A stretch of DNA of 64,000 bases from BOG-908 sp963850605 (GTDB taxonomy: Bacteria; Pseudomonadota; Alphaproteobacteria; Acetobacterales; Acetobacteraceae): positions 310,001 through 374,000 of the forward strand of contig CAWKLX010000005.1 of NCBI GenBank assembly GCA_963850605.1. The letters run 5' to 3'. Below are positions 37,475 to 46,320 of this stretch, one piece after another. The notes beneath the pieces were generated by a model. The model had not been told where the DNA came from, made no database searches, and saw nothing but the letters and a program-made list of their open reading frames with translations. The stretch's first letter is position 1. The number at the start of each line of letters is the position of its first letter. The position numbers and the translations under genes were made by a program.

Positions 37475-38478
37475 GCCGCCAGAGTAAGCCGCGCAGGTTC
37501 CGTGCGCACCGGCGCCACATTTGAGCGCACCTGCCTCTCCACCCAGTCATACGTGATCTTCAGCCCAGTTATTAACGGCTGGGAAGGCGTCCAGCTCAGC
37601 TTCGCTCGGGCCAGCCGATTATCCGAATTGCGTCCACGCACGCCGAGAGGCCCCGGGATGTGACGCTTTTCTAGGCGCTTTCCGGAAATCGTCATGATCA
37701 TGTCGGCAAGCTGGTTGATGGTGACCATTTCCTCTGAACCGATATTCACCGGTCCCACGAAATTGGACCGCATGAGCCGTAACGATCCTTCGATGCATTC
37801 ATCGACATACAGGAACGAGCGGGTCTGCTGCCCGTCGCCCCAAATCTCGATCTCGCCGCCATCGCGCGCGACCGCGATCTTGCGGCACATTGCCGCCGGC
37901 GCCTTTTCCCGGCCGCCGCACCAAGTGCCTTCCGGGCCGAAGATGTTGTGGTAGCGGGCCACGCGCACGTCCATGCCATGGCAGCGCCCATAGGTGAGAT
38001 AGAGTTGTTCGCTGAACAGCTTTTCCCAGCCATACTCGCTGTCAGGCGCTGCCGGATAGGCGGAACCCTCCTCACAATTAGGATTGTCAGGGTCTTCCTG
38101 ATTGTGGGCGGGGTAGATGCAGGCCGAGGACGAATAGAAAATGCGGCGGATCAGCCGTTTGTTGCAGGCATCCAAGACATTGAGGTTGATCATGCCGGAG
38201 TTGTGCATGATGGCGGCATCGTTTTCGCCGGTGAAAATGAAGCCTGCGCCGCCCATGTCCGCTGCCAGCTGATACACTTCGTCGAATTGTCGATCGATCA
38301 CATGCCGGCAGAAATATGGGTCACGCAGGTCGCCGATGCTAAAATCGTCAGCTTCCGTCTCAGCGTATTCGTTGCTTTTCAGATCCACTCCGCGCACCCA
38401 GAAGCCTTCGGACTTCAGTCGCCTGACCAAGTGCCCCCCGATGAACCCGCCGGCTCCACAAACTAAAGCTGTGCGCAC
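37471..38478 (-). CDS. GDP-mannose 3,5-epimerase family protein
   Basis: 335 residues. NAD-binding GAGGFIGGHLV is at the N-terminus, then LAADMGGAGFI, YSSSACIYP, the catalytic Tyr/Lys of SEYGWEKLFSEQL, HNIFGPEGTWCGGREKAPAA, EIWGDGQQTRSFLYVDEC and IPGPLGVRGRNSDN. These motifs match GDP-mannose 3,5-epimerase, which makes GDP-L-galactose and GDP-L-gulose from GDP-mannose. The start is GTG with GGAGAGA upstream. Its presence predicts an L-galactose or L-gulose type residue in the polymer. Confidence 0.9.
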   Translation of the reverse strand: MRTALVCGAGGFIGGHLVRRLKSEGFWVRGVDLKSNEYAETEADDFSIGDLRDPYFCRHVIDRQFDEVYQLAADMGGAGFIFTGENDAAIMHNSGMINLNVLDACNKRLIRRIFYSSSACIYPAHNQEDPDNPNCEEGSAYPAAPDSEYGWEKLFSEQLYLTYGRCHGMDVRVARYHNIFGPEGTWCGGREKAPAAMCRKIAVARDGGEIEIWGDGQQTRSFLYVDECIEGSLRLMRSNFVGPVNIGSEEMVTINQLADMIMTISGKRLEKRHIPGPLGVRGRNSDNRLARAKLSWTPSQPLITGLKITYDWVERQVRSNVAPVRTEPARLTLAA

Positions 38479-38792
38479 CCTGATCTCTCCTCGGGTTTGA
38501 AATATCTAGCCCGACTATAGCGGGCGCCTGCGAGGCCGTAGGGTCACATACCAATCGGCACATAAACCAGTAGCAGTGGCGTCGGTCAGTCTAGTGCAGC
38601 CAGCCCTCACCGAGGTTCTACGAAGCGCCTATAAGTAGAATTCGCGAAGCGCACGTGGTGTTTGACCGAGGCATGCCCTAAGCGAATTAGTGCGTGCGCG
38701 TCTGCGATGTCGGCACGCACTCTATTCATGGTTGAGTTTGACCGTGATCACCCCTAGGCGCCGCGGGCAGGGATCGTAAGGATAGGAAGTCT
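38479..38792. promoter_or_regulatory. Divergent promoter region of the polysaccharide island
   Basis: 314 bases with no gene, between the divergent epimerase and WecG-family genes. It should hold both promoters. GGAGAGA (epimerase) and AGGAAG (WecG gene) ribosome sites flank it. No confident -35/-10 or operator was read. Confidence 0.5.
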
Positions 38793-39599
38793 ATGCCACT
38801 TGACGTGATGCCTGGGCGCCACGAGCGGGGCGGGCCTGAGCGGGTCAACATTCTAGGTGTCGGCGTGATGCCGATGACGATCCGCACAGCATTGGCAGCA
38901 CTCGACACCTGGCACGAGTCCGGCCGGCGGGACTATGTCTGTTGCGTGTCCGTGCACGGACTCGTCTTGTCGCAGCGCGAGCCCGAGGTGCGTGCCTCCC
39001 TTAACGGTGCTGGGCTTGCCACGCAGGATGGCATGCCGCTGGTCTGGTGGTCGCGCCGGGTGGGCTTCCCTGACGCCGGCCGGGTGTGCGGACCCGACCT
39101 GATGGACGCGGCCTGCGCGAACTCGCTGGCCCATGGTTACCGGCATTATTTCTACGGCGGAACGCAAGTTGCGCTCGATCGTCTGGTGAACAATCTCACC
39201 GCGCGCCACCCTGGGCTTGTGGTGGCGGGCTATCACGCCCCGCCATTCCGTGCGCTGTCAGCCGAAGAGGATGCGGCCGATATTGCGCGCATCAACGCGA
39301 CGCGTCCGGATTTTGTTTGGGTCGGGCTAGGCATGCCGAAGCAGGAAAAATGGATGGCAGCACATGTGGGACAGGTGCACGCCACTGCCCTGATGGGTGT
39401 TGGTGCCGCATTTGACTTCCACGCGGGTACCAAAGCGCGCGCGCCAGTGTGGATGCAGCGCTCGGGCACGGAGTGGATATTTCGCTTGGCATGCGAACCT
39501 CGGCGCCTAGCGCGGCGCTATTTGGTGGACAATTCCATTTTCCTGGCCCACGCCGCCCGCCAGGCGTTGGGCCTGACAGCCTACGCGCGGGATTGGTGA
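38793..39599 (+). CDS. WecG/TagA/CpsF family glycosyltransferase
   Basis: 268 residues, GT26. Family motifs are VCCVSVHGLVLSQ, DGMPLVWWSR, RVCGPDLMDAAC, YFYGGTQVALDRL, FVWVGLGMPKQEKW and GVGAAFDFHAG, then RSGTEWIFRLACEPRRLARR. Homologues such as WecG, TagA and GumM add a sugar to lipid-linked intermediates on the inner face of the membrane. The start has AGGAAG 5 bases upstream. First gene of the unit with the GT4 and glf. Confidence 0.93.
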   Translation: MPLDVMPGRHERGGPERVNILGVGVMPMTIRTALAALDTWHESGRRDYVCCVSVHGLVLSQREPEVRASLNGAGLATQDGMPLVWWSRRVGFPDAGRVCGPDLMDAACANSLAHGYRHYFYGGTQVALDRLVNNLTARHPGLVVAGYHAPPFRALSAEEDAADIARINATRPDFVWVGLGMPKQEKWMAAHVGQVHATALMGVGAAFDFHAGTKARAPVWMQRSGTEWIFRLACEPRRLARRYLVDNSIFLAHAARQALGLTAYARDW

Positions 39600-39669
39600 G
39601 CGCGCAGCGGAGACACCACCGACCGCTACCGCAGCCGACTGGCCCCGCCTCTTGGAACGAGAGCCTTTT

Positions 39670-41034
39670 ATGAAATTGCTCATCTCTGCATACGCCTGTG
39701 CGCCAAATCGCGGGTCCGAACATGGTTCTGCATGGAATTGGACGACCGAAGTCAGCCGCCGCGGACATCTGCTATACGTCATGGTTTCGCCAGCGCACCG
39801 AGACGTGATCAATGCGGCTTCCAGCCAAGATCCGGCAGTGGCCGCCGTCCGCTGGGTATTCCCCGCGATCCCTGCCTGGCAGCCGCAGCAGGGCAGGGAA
39901 CCGGTTTGGGAACGCACCTACAATCTGTTGTGGCAACGGGCGGCTCTGGGAGTAGCGCGTGAACTGCACCGCAAAATCGGCTTCGATGCGGTGCATCACC
40001 TCACCTGGGGCGGGGTCCGCGCGCCGACCTTTCTGGGTGCACTCGGTATCCCGCTGATCATCGGGCCAGTGGGCGGCGGCGAGACGTCACCAAAAAAACT
40101 GCGCGATCGATTGCCACTCAAGGGCCGGGTTCTCGAAGGATTGCGCGATTTTTCAAACAGTACCATCGAGATCAACCCGATGTCGCGCGCCGGCCTGCGT
40201 GATGCAGCAGTCATATTCGCCCGCACCGCCGATACGCGCAACCTGTTTAGTCCCGCGCTGCGCGCCAAGACCCTCGTGCAGATGGAACTCGGCGTTGCAC
40301 CGGCGCAAATCGGCACGCCTCGCCCGCCTCGCCACGCGCCGCCCAAACTGCTGTTTGCCGGGCGTTTGCTGTATTGGAAGGGTGTGCATCTTGGTATTGA
40401 GGCGATGGCCGGCTTGGTCGCCCGCATGCCCGAGGCGCATCTCACCATCGTCGGCAACGGTCCAGAGGAAGCGCGCCTGAAGGCCGACGTTGCGGCGCGA
40501 GGCCTCGGCGCCAACGTCACATTCATCTCCTGGATGAAGCAAGACCAGTTTGTGCGTCTCTATGACACCCACGACATGCTGCTTTTCCCGAGCCTGCACG
40601 ACAGCACCGGCTGGGTGGTGTTGGAGGCCTTGTGCAAGGGAATGCCGGTAGCCTGCCTCGATCTCGGCGGTCCCAAGGACATTGTGACGTTGCAGTCAGG
40701 CATCATCGCGAAAACCGATGGGCTGACCACGGCCCAGGTCGCGGCAGGGTTGGCCGAACAATTGCACGACGTGTTCGCCTCGCCCGAGCGCCTCGCCGCC
40801 CTGTCGGCCGGGGCCATAGCACGGGCCCACGATTTCCTGCTGACGGCCCAGGTGAGGCGGCTTTACGACCGGGCGGCGGAGATGATCAACGGCGGAAGCC
40901 GCACGGCCGACTACGTTTTGTCAGGCGCGGCGACCTGGGGCGCAGGTGGCCTCGCCGGCCCCGCCTCGGCATCTGCCCGGCCAATCCCTGCCGGCTTGCG
41001 CGATCTACCTTCCTTTAGCGCGCAGAGTCGCTAA
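39670..41034 (+). CDS. GT4 glycosyltransferase
   Basis: 454 residues from ATG 39670 (MKLLISAYACAPNRGSEHGS), chosen because family alignment begins there. The Rossmann halves include SEHGSAWNWTTEVSRRGH, LLFAGRLLYWKGVHLGIEAM, LTIVGNGPEEARLK and the acid-site region FPSLHDSTGWVVLEALCKGM. It uses a nucleotide-sugar donor with retention. Forms a unit with WecG and Glf. Confidence 0.9.
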   Translation: MKLLISAYACAPNRGSEHGSAWNWTTEVSRRGHLLYVMVSPAHRDVINAASSQDPAVAAVRWVFPAIPAWQPQQGREPVWERTYNLLWQRAALGVARELHRKIGFDAVHHLTWGGVRAPTFLGALGIPLIIGPVGGGETSPKKLRDRLPLKGRVLEGLRDFSNSTIEINPMSRAGLRDAAVIFARTADTRNLFSPALRAKTLVQMELGVAPAQIGTPRPPRHAPPKLLFAGRLLYWKGVHLGIEAMAGLVARMPEAHLTIVGNGPEEARLKADVAARGLGANVTFISWMKQDQFVRLYDTHDMLLFPSLHDSTGWVVLEALCKGMPVACLDLGGPKDIVTLQSGIIAKTDGLTTAQVAAGLAEQLHDVFASPERLAALSAGAIARAHDFLLTAQVRRLYDRAAEMINGGSRTADYVLSGAATWGAGGLAGPASASARPIPAGLRDLPSFSAQSR

Positions 41035-41038
41035 AGGC

Positions 41039-42223
41039 ATGGCACTGTCCATTTCAGACTATCCGATCGTCGTCGTCGGATCCGGCTTTTTCGGCGCCAC
41101 AGTCGCCCGGCAGATCGCTGTCAAGCATGGCCTAGAGGTCCTGCTGATCGACCGGCGCTGTCACACGGGCGGCAATTCCTTCTCGAAGATCGACGACGCC
41201 ACGGGCGTAGAATACCATGTCTACGGCTCGCATATCTTTCACACGTCGAACGAGAAGGTGTGGAATTTCATACGCCAGTTCAGTGAGTTCAACGGCTATC
41301 GGCATCGCGTGATGACGCGCCATCAGGGGCGTGTCTACAGCATGCCCATCAATCTTATGACGATCAACGCGTTCTTCCAGCGTGATATGTCGCCGGACGA
41401 AGCCGCGGCCTTCCTCGCGGGCGAAATCGCACGGGACCGCGCTGAACAACCCACTAATCTCGAGGAGAAGGCGATTTCGCTGATCGGGCGACGACTGTAT
41501 GAGGCATTCATCCACGGCTATACACATAAGCAGTGGGAAACCGACCCAAAGATGCTACCGCCCGACATCATCACGCGCTTGCCGGTGCGTCTCAACTACA
41601 ACGATTTCTATTTCTCTGACCGCTTCGAGGGCATCCCGCTGGACGGTTATGGGCGAATCTTCAGGCGCATGTTGGATCATCCAAAGATCAAGGTCCTCAA
41701 CAGCTGCGACTACTTCGCCATCAGTGACGAGATAGCAAAGGATGCCGCGCTGGTCTACACTGGGCCGATCGACAAATTCTTTGGGTATCGTCTTGGAAAG
41801 CTTGGCTGGCGAACGCTGGACCTTGAACTCGACCGCCCGCCCGTCGGCGACTTTCAAGGCACATCCGTAATGAACTACGCCGATCTGGAGGCAAAGTTCA
41901 CCCGTATTCACGAATTCAAGCACTATCATCCGGAACGCCGGCACGCCGCCGACAGGACGCTGATTATGCGCGAGTACTCCCGCTTCGCCGGGCCGGGCGA
42001 CGAGCCCTACTACCCAATCAATACTGGGCAGGACAAGAATATCTATGACGGCTACCGCCAGATGGCGCAGCATGAGCCGCGGACGATCTTCGGCGGGCGG
42101 CTGGGCACCTACAAGTATCTCGACATGCACCAGGCAATCGGTGCGGCATTGACAGCGGTCGATGCCGAAGTGGTGCCGCTGCTGGCGAAGCTAGGTCACA
42201 TGGAGATGGTGCACGCGGCGTAA
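41039..42223 (+). CDS. glf: UDP-galactopyranose mutase, copy 2
   Basis: 394 residues from ATG 41039, four bases after the GT4 stop. FAD-binding VVVGSGFFGATVARQIA is followed by IDRRCHTGGNSFS, YGSHIFHTSNEKV, HKQWETDP, TRIHEFKHYHPE and GGRLGTYKYLDMHQA. All the usual flavin and substrate residues are present. It provides UDP-galactofuranose for the polymer. It is only distantly similar to copy 1 at 8 kb, and intact. Confidence 0.94.
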   Translation: MALSISDYPIVVVGSGFFGATVARQIAVKHGLEVLLIDRRCHTGGNSFSKIDDATGVEYHVYGSHIFHTSNEKVWNFIRQFSEFNGYRHRVMTRHQGRVYSMPINLMTINAFFQRDMSPDEAAAFLAGEIARDRAEQPTNLEEKAISLIGRRLYEAFIHGYTHKQWETDPKMLPPDIITRLPVRLNYNDFYFSDRFEGIPLDGYGRIFRRMLDHPKIKVLNSCDYFAISDEIAKDAALVYTGPIDKFFGYRLGKLGWRTLDLELDRPPVGDFQGTSVMNYADLEAKFTRIHEFKHYHPERRHAADRTLIMREYSRFAGPGDEPYYPINTGQDKNIYDGYRQMAQHEPRTIFGGRLGTYKYLDMHQAIGAALTAVDAEVVPLLAKLGHMEMVHAA

Positions 42224-42307
42224 TCGGCGTGGTATAACTGCTACCGCGGCCGATACAACCTATCGTAAACCGATAGCTGGAAACGTGATCAGGCTTGCCC
42301 GTCGGCC

Positions 42308-43474
42308 TCAGACATCGGCCAGAAGCTGGGCATGCAGGTCGCCTAGACATCGGGCATAGTCGCGGATGCAGAAGCGCTCGAGAAAGCGGCTGCGCGCGCC
42401 AGTCTGCAGCCGTGTTCGCAACGCAAGATCCTCGATCAACCGCAGCAGGGCTTGACCGAGCGCCAGGACATCGCCCGGCGGCACCAGTAGCCCAGAAACG
42501 TCCGGCTCGATCACCTCCGGATGCGCGCCTACCGGGGTGGTCACCACTGCCAAACCGTGCGCCAGCCCTTCGAGAACGCTCATGGCGAGGCCTTCGGCGT
42601 GCGATGGCAATACAAGCACCTCCGCCTCGCGGCACAGCGCCTGCACAGAGGCCTCGTCCACCCACCCCGTGAAGGTTACGCGGCCGGCCAATCCGAGCTG
42701 CTCGGCCACGCATCGAAATTCCTCGATAGGGCCGCCGCCCGCCAGCGTTGCATGCCAGTCGGCCTGGCTCAGGGTTTCGCTGCCCAGGGCGGCCAGCAAC
42801 TCGGGGACGCCCTTGCGCGCGCTGAGATGGCCCAGGAACAAAATATTGCAGCGGCCGGCAACACTTGGCCGTACAGGACCCGGACGGGGATCTGGCACGG
42901 CGTTGGGCAGCACGTTGACCAGCCCGGGGTTAAGACCCAGGCATCCCTCCACCCCCACCTTGGCCGACTGCCCAAGTACCAGAACCTTGTTCGCGCGCTT
43001 GAACATGAAACGGATGCGCGCCTGTAGCCACGGCCGGTGCGCGCGGTAGTCGGCGGCGTAATCGTAGTCATGAATATGCAGCAGGTAGCTGACGCCGATC
43101 AGGCGTAGCCAGGCAGTCAATATCAGCTTGCGCAACGTGCTGCCGCGGCCGGTGATGTTGACGTGCACGATGCACCGGCAGCGGGACAGGCGGGTGCCGG
43201 CGAGCCGGCAGAGGCTCCAGGCGAAATAGAGGGCGGCCAGCGCGGCGTGGTACGGTGCGGCCCCCAGGAACCAAGGGCCGCGCGAGTCAAGCACCCGGTA
43301 GCACAGTGCCGTTTGCGCCGTGTCCTGAGCGGCCAGGAAATAACCCATCTGACGGCCGATGCCGCCGCCATGCTCCAAGCCGCCCGGGCAGACAATTATA
43401 ACCAAACAGGAACGTGTAGACGAGGATGCGCGTACCTGCCGAGCGGGCCCGCCTGAAATGGCCTTCAGATACAT
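42308..43474 (-). CDS. GT4 glycosyltransferase
   Basis: 388 residues from ATG 43474; a TTG ten codons earlier is an alternative. Features are IVCPGGLEHGGGIGRQMGYF, YLLHIHDYDY, the donor-domain start CNILFLGHLSARKGVPELL, ATLAGGGPIEEF and VLPSHAEGLAMSVLEGLA with the EX7E-type glutamates. Downstream of the Wza and beta-barrel genes on the same strand. Confidence 0.9.
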   Translation of the reverse strand: MYLKAISGGPARQVRASSSTRSCLVIIVCPGGLEHGGGIGRQMGYFLAAQDTAQTALCYRVLDSRGPWFLGAAPYHAALAALYFAWSLCRLAGTRLSRCRCIVHVNITGRGSTLRKLILTAWLRLIGVSYLLHIHDYDYAADYRAHRPWLQARIRFMFKRANKVLVLGQSAKVGVEGCLGLNPGLVNVLPNAVPDPRPGPVRPSVAGRCNILFLGHLSARKGVPELLAALGSETLSQADWHATLAGGGPIEEFRCVAEQLGLAGRVTFTGWVDEASVQALCREAEVLVLPSHAEGLAMSVLEGLAHGLAVVTTPVGAHPEVIEPDVSGLLVPPGDVLALGQALLRLIEDLALRTRLQTGARSRFLERFCIRDYARCLGDLHAQLLADV

Positions 43475-43588
43475 GAAAGGTCTACAGCAATCATATTGAA
43501 ACAAACTGGTCGGGCTATCTGGTTTGAACGAGACGCACCGATACTAGGGCCAGACTATCAACGTGCCCGCGGCCGCGCTCCCCCCGTT

Positions 43589-44923
43589 TCACAGCGCAAA
43601 ATTCAGGTGCAGCAGTATTTGATGACGCACGAACCTGTTGGTGGCCGGTCCGCCAGCGCCGTTTTCATTGAAATCGTAACCGCCCTGCAGCGACAGGTTG
43701 CGCCCGAGGCGCCACGTACCAGAGATGGAGGCGGCGCCTGCCAATTGGGTGAGGCCGTTCTGAGGAAACTGCACGCGCAGAAATAGTAGCGACGCGTGGA
43801 GCGTCACGGTGCGGCTGTAGTCGTGATCGATCATCAGCCCCGTCGAGGTTTGCCGGAGTCCCTGGGTTACCGCGGTCGGCTGGTTTTGCAGGCTCTGCGC
43901 CAGGTTGAACGTGAGCGCGGTCAGCACGCTCGGCCGCCAGATCACATCGAGTTCGGCCGCCGGGGAAGAAATGCCGCCCGCATCCGCGCCCCGCCCGATG
44001 GCATCGCGCACCTCGTAGCCGACCAACGCGCGATAGATGATCAGGGCGGACTGCCGGTATTCCAGCCCGACGAGACCGGAGACGTCGTTGTAGCTGGCCG
44101 GCCTGCCGGCTTCCCGGCTACCCTGATAGCCGACCGTGCTGTCACTGATTGTAGCCAGAAGATTATGGCCGCCGCCGAACGTATAGCCTGCGGTCAGCGA
44201 GGTCGTGATTGCGTTGCGGTTGAAGGCGCCGCCCGTCGTTGTCTCGCCCGAAGCGTTGCCGAAGCGATAGGCTTGGGCCACCACCGCGGGCACCACGCTG
44301 ATCCGTCCGGTATCGATGGTGTCACTGAGCCGGACATCGTCGATTTGCGCCGCGATCGGCTGGGTTTGCCCGAACGCACCGAGGCCGGTTGCCAAAAGCT
44401 CGTCGTTTTCGTGAATGTAGCCGAACTCCAGCTTGTCCTGGCCATGATCCACCGTGGCGCCCAGGGCTGCATTCCAGTCCGTAAAGGACCTTCTCGGAAA
44501 GCTGAGATAGCGATTATCCGTCACATCGAGGCTGGCATGCATCGCGTCGCGCGACCAGTCGGTATCGGCGGCCAGTCTGGCAGAGGTTTGCACGAGCGCG
44601 GTGCCGCCCCCGCCGGTATCGCCGCTGCCGAAAGGACTTGTGTCGTAACCAATGGCCGTCGTCAGGACCGGGTGCAGCACGATACTGCCCAGCCGCACGC
44701 CTTGCGCGGCAAGATCGGCGGCTCCTGCCGCGGACGTGGCCGCCGTGGCCCAATCCTGGTAGGCGGGCACGTTAGCTGGAAAGTAGCGGTCCAGCGCCTG
44801 GGCATGTGCGGCGGTCGAGCTCGCGCCCAGGCAGAGCAGGAAAACCCTCGGCGCGCCCGCCAAGAAAAAAGGAGGGCAGATGTGGCCCACGTGCGGGCGT
44901 GGCGTTTGCGCACGCTTCTCCAC
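43589..44923 (-). CDS. Outer-membrane beta-barrel protein of the polysaccharide locus
   Basis: 444 residues. A signal peptide (VFLLCLGASSTAAHA) ends near residue 41. Alternating strands follow, ending in the barrel signature with C-terminal ILLHLNFAL. Typical strands are TTSLTAGYTFGGGHNLLATI and RNLSLQGGYDFNENG. It resembles BBP2-type barrels that accompany Wza in acetic-acid-bacterial exopolysaccharide operons. It may help the polymer cross the outer membrane. The start is GTG, 5 bases after the wza stop. Confidence 0.8.
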   Translation of the reverse strand: MEKRAQTPRPHVGHICPPFFLAGAPRVFLLCLGASSTAAHAQALDRYFPANVPAYQDWATAATSAAGAADLAAQGVRLGSIVLHPVLTTAIGYDTSPFGSGDTGGGGTALVQTSARLAADTDWSRDAMHASLDVTDNRYLSFPRRSFTDWNAALGATVDHGQDKLEFGYIHENDELLATGLGAFGQTQPIAAQIDDVRLSDTIDTGRISVVPAVVAQAYRFGNASGETTTGGAFNRNAITTSLTAGYTFGGGHNLLATISDSTVGYQGSREAGRPASYNDVSGLVGLEYRQSALIIYRALVGYEVRDAIGRGADAGGISSPAAELDVIWRPSVLTALTFNLAQSLQNQPTAVTQGLRQTSTGLMIDHDYSRTVTLHASLLFLRVQFPQNGLTQLAGAASISGTWRLGRNLSLQGGYDFNENGAGGPATNRFVRHQILLHLNFAL

Positions 44924-44928
44924 TGACG

Positions 44929-45489
44929 TTAAAAGTTCCGCTCGAGTACCGTAATGACGTCGCCAGGCTCCACGTGGCCGGTGGGCTCCAGCCGGCCCCG
45001 CTGCGAGCCGGCCTGCGTGGTGCGGATAACCTCGCAGGTCGACTTTACCGCGCGTGGCGTGAAGCCGCCCGCCAGCGCCACGGCCTGCAGGAACGTCATA
45101 TGCGCTTCATAGGGGAACGGTCCTGGATGCTGCACCTCGCCCAGCACATAAACAGGTCGATACTTCGTGACTTCCACAACCACGCTCGGCTCGGCAAACA
45201 GTTTGCGCGCTTGCATGGTGGCTTGAAGCTGCTTCGCCAGATCAGCCGCTGTCATGCCCTCCGCGTGTATTGATCCCAGCAGCGGTACGGCGATGAAACC
45301 ATTGTCGTCTATCCCGAACTCGCCTGAAAGCCCCTGTTCCCCATAGGTGATCACTCGAATTTTGTCGTTTGGTCCGAGTCGGTAACCCAGATTGGTGTTC
45401 GCTGCCGCCAGCACCGGTAAGTCGCTACCAGGCGTGCAGGCGAAAACCACGGCAAGGCAGATGAACATGAGGCAAAGACGAACGGCCAT
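44929..45489 (-). CDS. Polysaccharide export lipoprotein, Wza-like
   Basis: 186 residues from ATG 45489; the open frame extends upstream without homology. A lipoprotein signal (MAVRLCLMFICLAVVFAC) has its Cys at residue 18. The Poly_export domain has YRLGPNDKIRVITYGEQG and VPLLGSIHAEGMTAADLAKQ, and one SLBB domain has VYVLGEVQHPGPFPYEAHMT. It is short next to E. coli Wza, as in GumB/AceH relatives, and forms part of the outer-membrane exit. Confidence 0.9.
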   Translation of the reverse strand: MAVRLCLMFICLAVVFACTPGSDLPVLAAANTNLGYRLGPNDKIRVITYGEQGLSGEFGIDDNGFIAVPLLGSIHAEGMTAADLAKQLQATMQARKLFAEPSVVVEVTKYRPVYVLGEVQHPGPFPYEAHMTFLQAVALAGGFTPRAVKSTCEVIRTTQAGSQRGRLEPTGHVEPGDVITVLERNF

Positions 45490-46020
45490 AAATTCGCGCA
45501 CGCCCGCGGGCCCCCAAAAATCAGCACAAGTCCAGACAACCATGCTGTTGCAATTTAAGCAACGACTTGCCGGCACAGTAGCCTCATCACGGGACGTTGG
45601 CTGCCGACGGGACGTGCCGGCGCGTCCTCGAGGAGAACGCCCGGTCTTCGCAAGCGGCTTGAAGGGCAGTGCCGCCACGCCAGGCTCATCACTGGCCTAC
45701 CGGAGCTGATGCAAATAAATCTGTATCGGCGCCGCAACCTGGCATTCCATAGATGCAAGAAAACACCCGGCGAGCGTTCGCGACGTGTCGCACGAACCGT
45801 TGCTCTCATGTGCAGCGTGAGATGCAGCTTGGATGACTGCAAGGCGGCGTCTGTCCCGGAGCAAAACGGAGGCGCCTGCCAGTGTATGCCGTCCGCAGGC
45901 TTGCAAACCTTGCGGACGTCAACGTCAGCACGGCTTATTCGTCGGATGCCCGGGCGTCCAGGAGCTTTAGGATCACGCCGCGCCAGCCCGGCTCGGCATC
46001 GTTGAACGAAGAGGCGAGGC
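45490..46020. promoter_or_regulatory. Divergent promoter region, wza and ACP operons
   Basis: 531 bases without a convincing gene between divergent units. Composition is mixed, with an AT-rich patch near 45710. It is the natural control region for both export operons; no operator was recognised. Confidence 0.45.
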
Positions 46021-46320
46021 ATGGACGGATATAGTGAATTGAGCCCGGAATTGGTTATGTCCGGCGAGTCGCTTGCGGATACCCGCGCAGTGGTCCTGAG
46101 GGTTATCACCCAGGTGGCAGCCGATCAGGGCAAGCGTCTTCCAACGCTTGCCGATGGAGTGCCGCTGCTGGACTCCGGTCTGGATTCACTGTGCCTGGCT
46201 GTCATCGTGTCCTGTCTCGAGGACGAATTGGGGGTGGACCCGTTCGCAACGCAGGCTGAGATCGATTTTCCGAGCACGGTCGGCGACTTTATCCGGTTGT
46301 ATGAGCACGCCCGTGTCTGA
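46021..46320 (+). CDS. Acyl carrier protein in polysaccharide operon
   Basis: 99 residues. The 4'-phosphopantetheine site is GLDSLCLAV (Ser56), within the helix-II context VPLLDSGLDSL typical of ACPs, followed by CLEDELGVDPF. Helix I is AVVLRVITQVAADQG. It differs from fatty-acid AcpP (no acidic DSLD context) and looks like a stand-alone carrier for a dedicated ligase. The ligase start lies inside its last codons (20-base overlap), so production is coupled. Confidence 0.85.
   Translation: MDGYSELSPELVMSGESLADTRAVVLRVITQVAADQGKRLPTLADGVPLLDSGLDSLCLAVIVSCLEDELGVDPFATQAEIDFPSTVGDFIRLYEHARV

Noticed and set aside
42260..42276. CTATCG/CGATAG hairpin between glf copy 2 and the convergent GT4
   Set aside because: Only six base pairs and no T-run, too weak to call a terminator.
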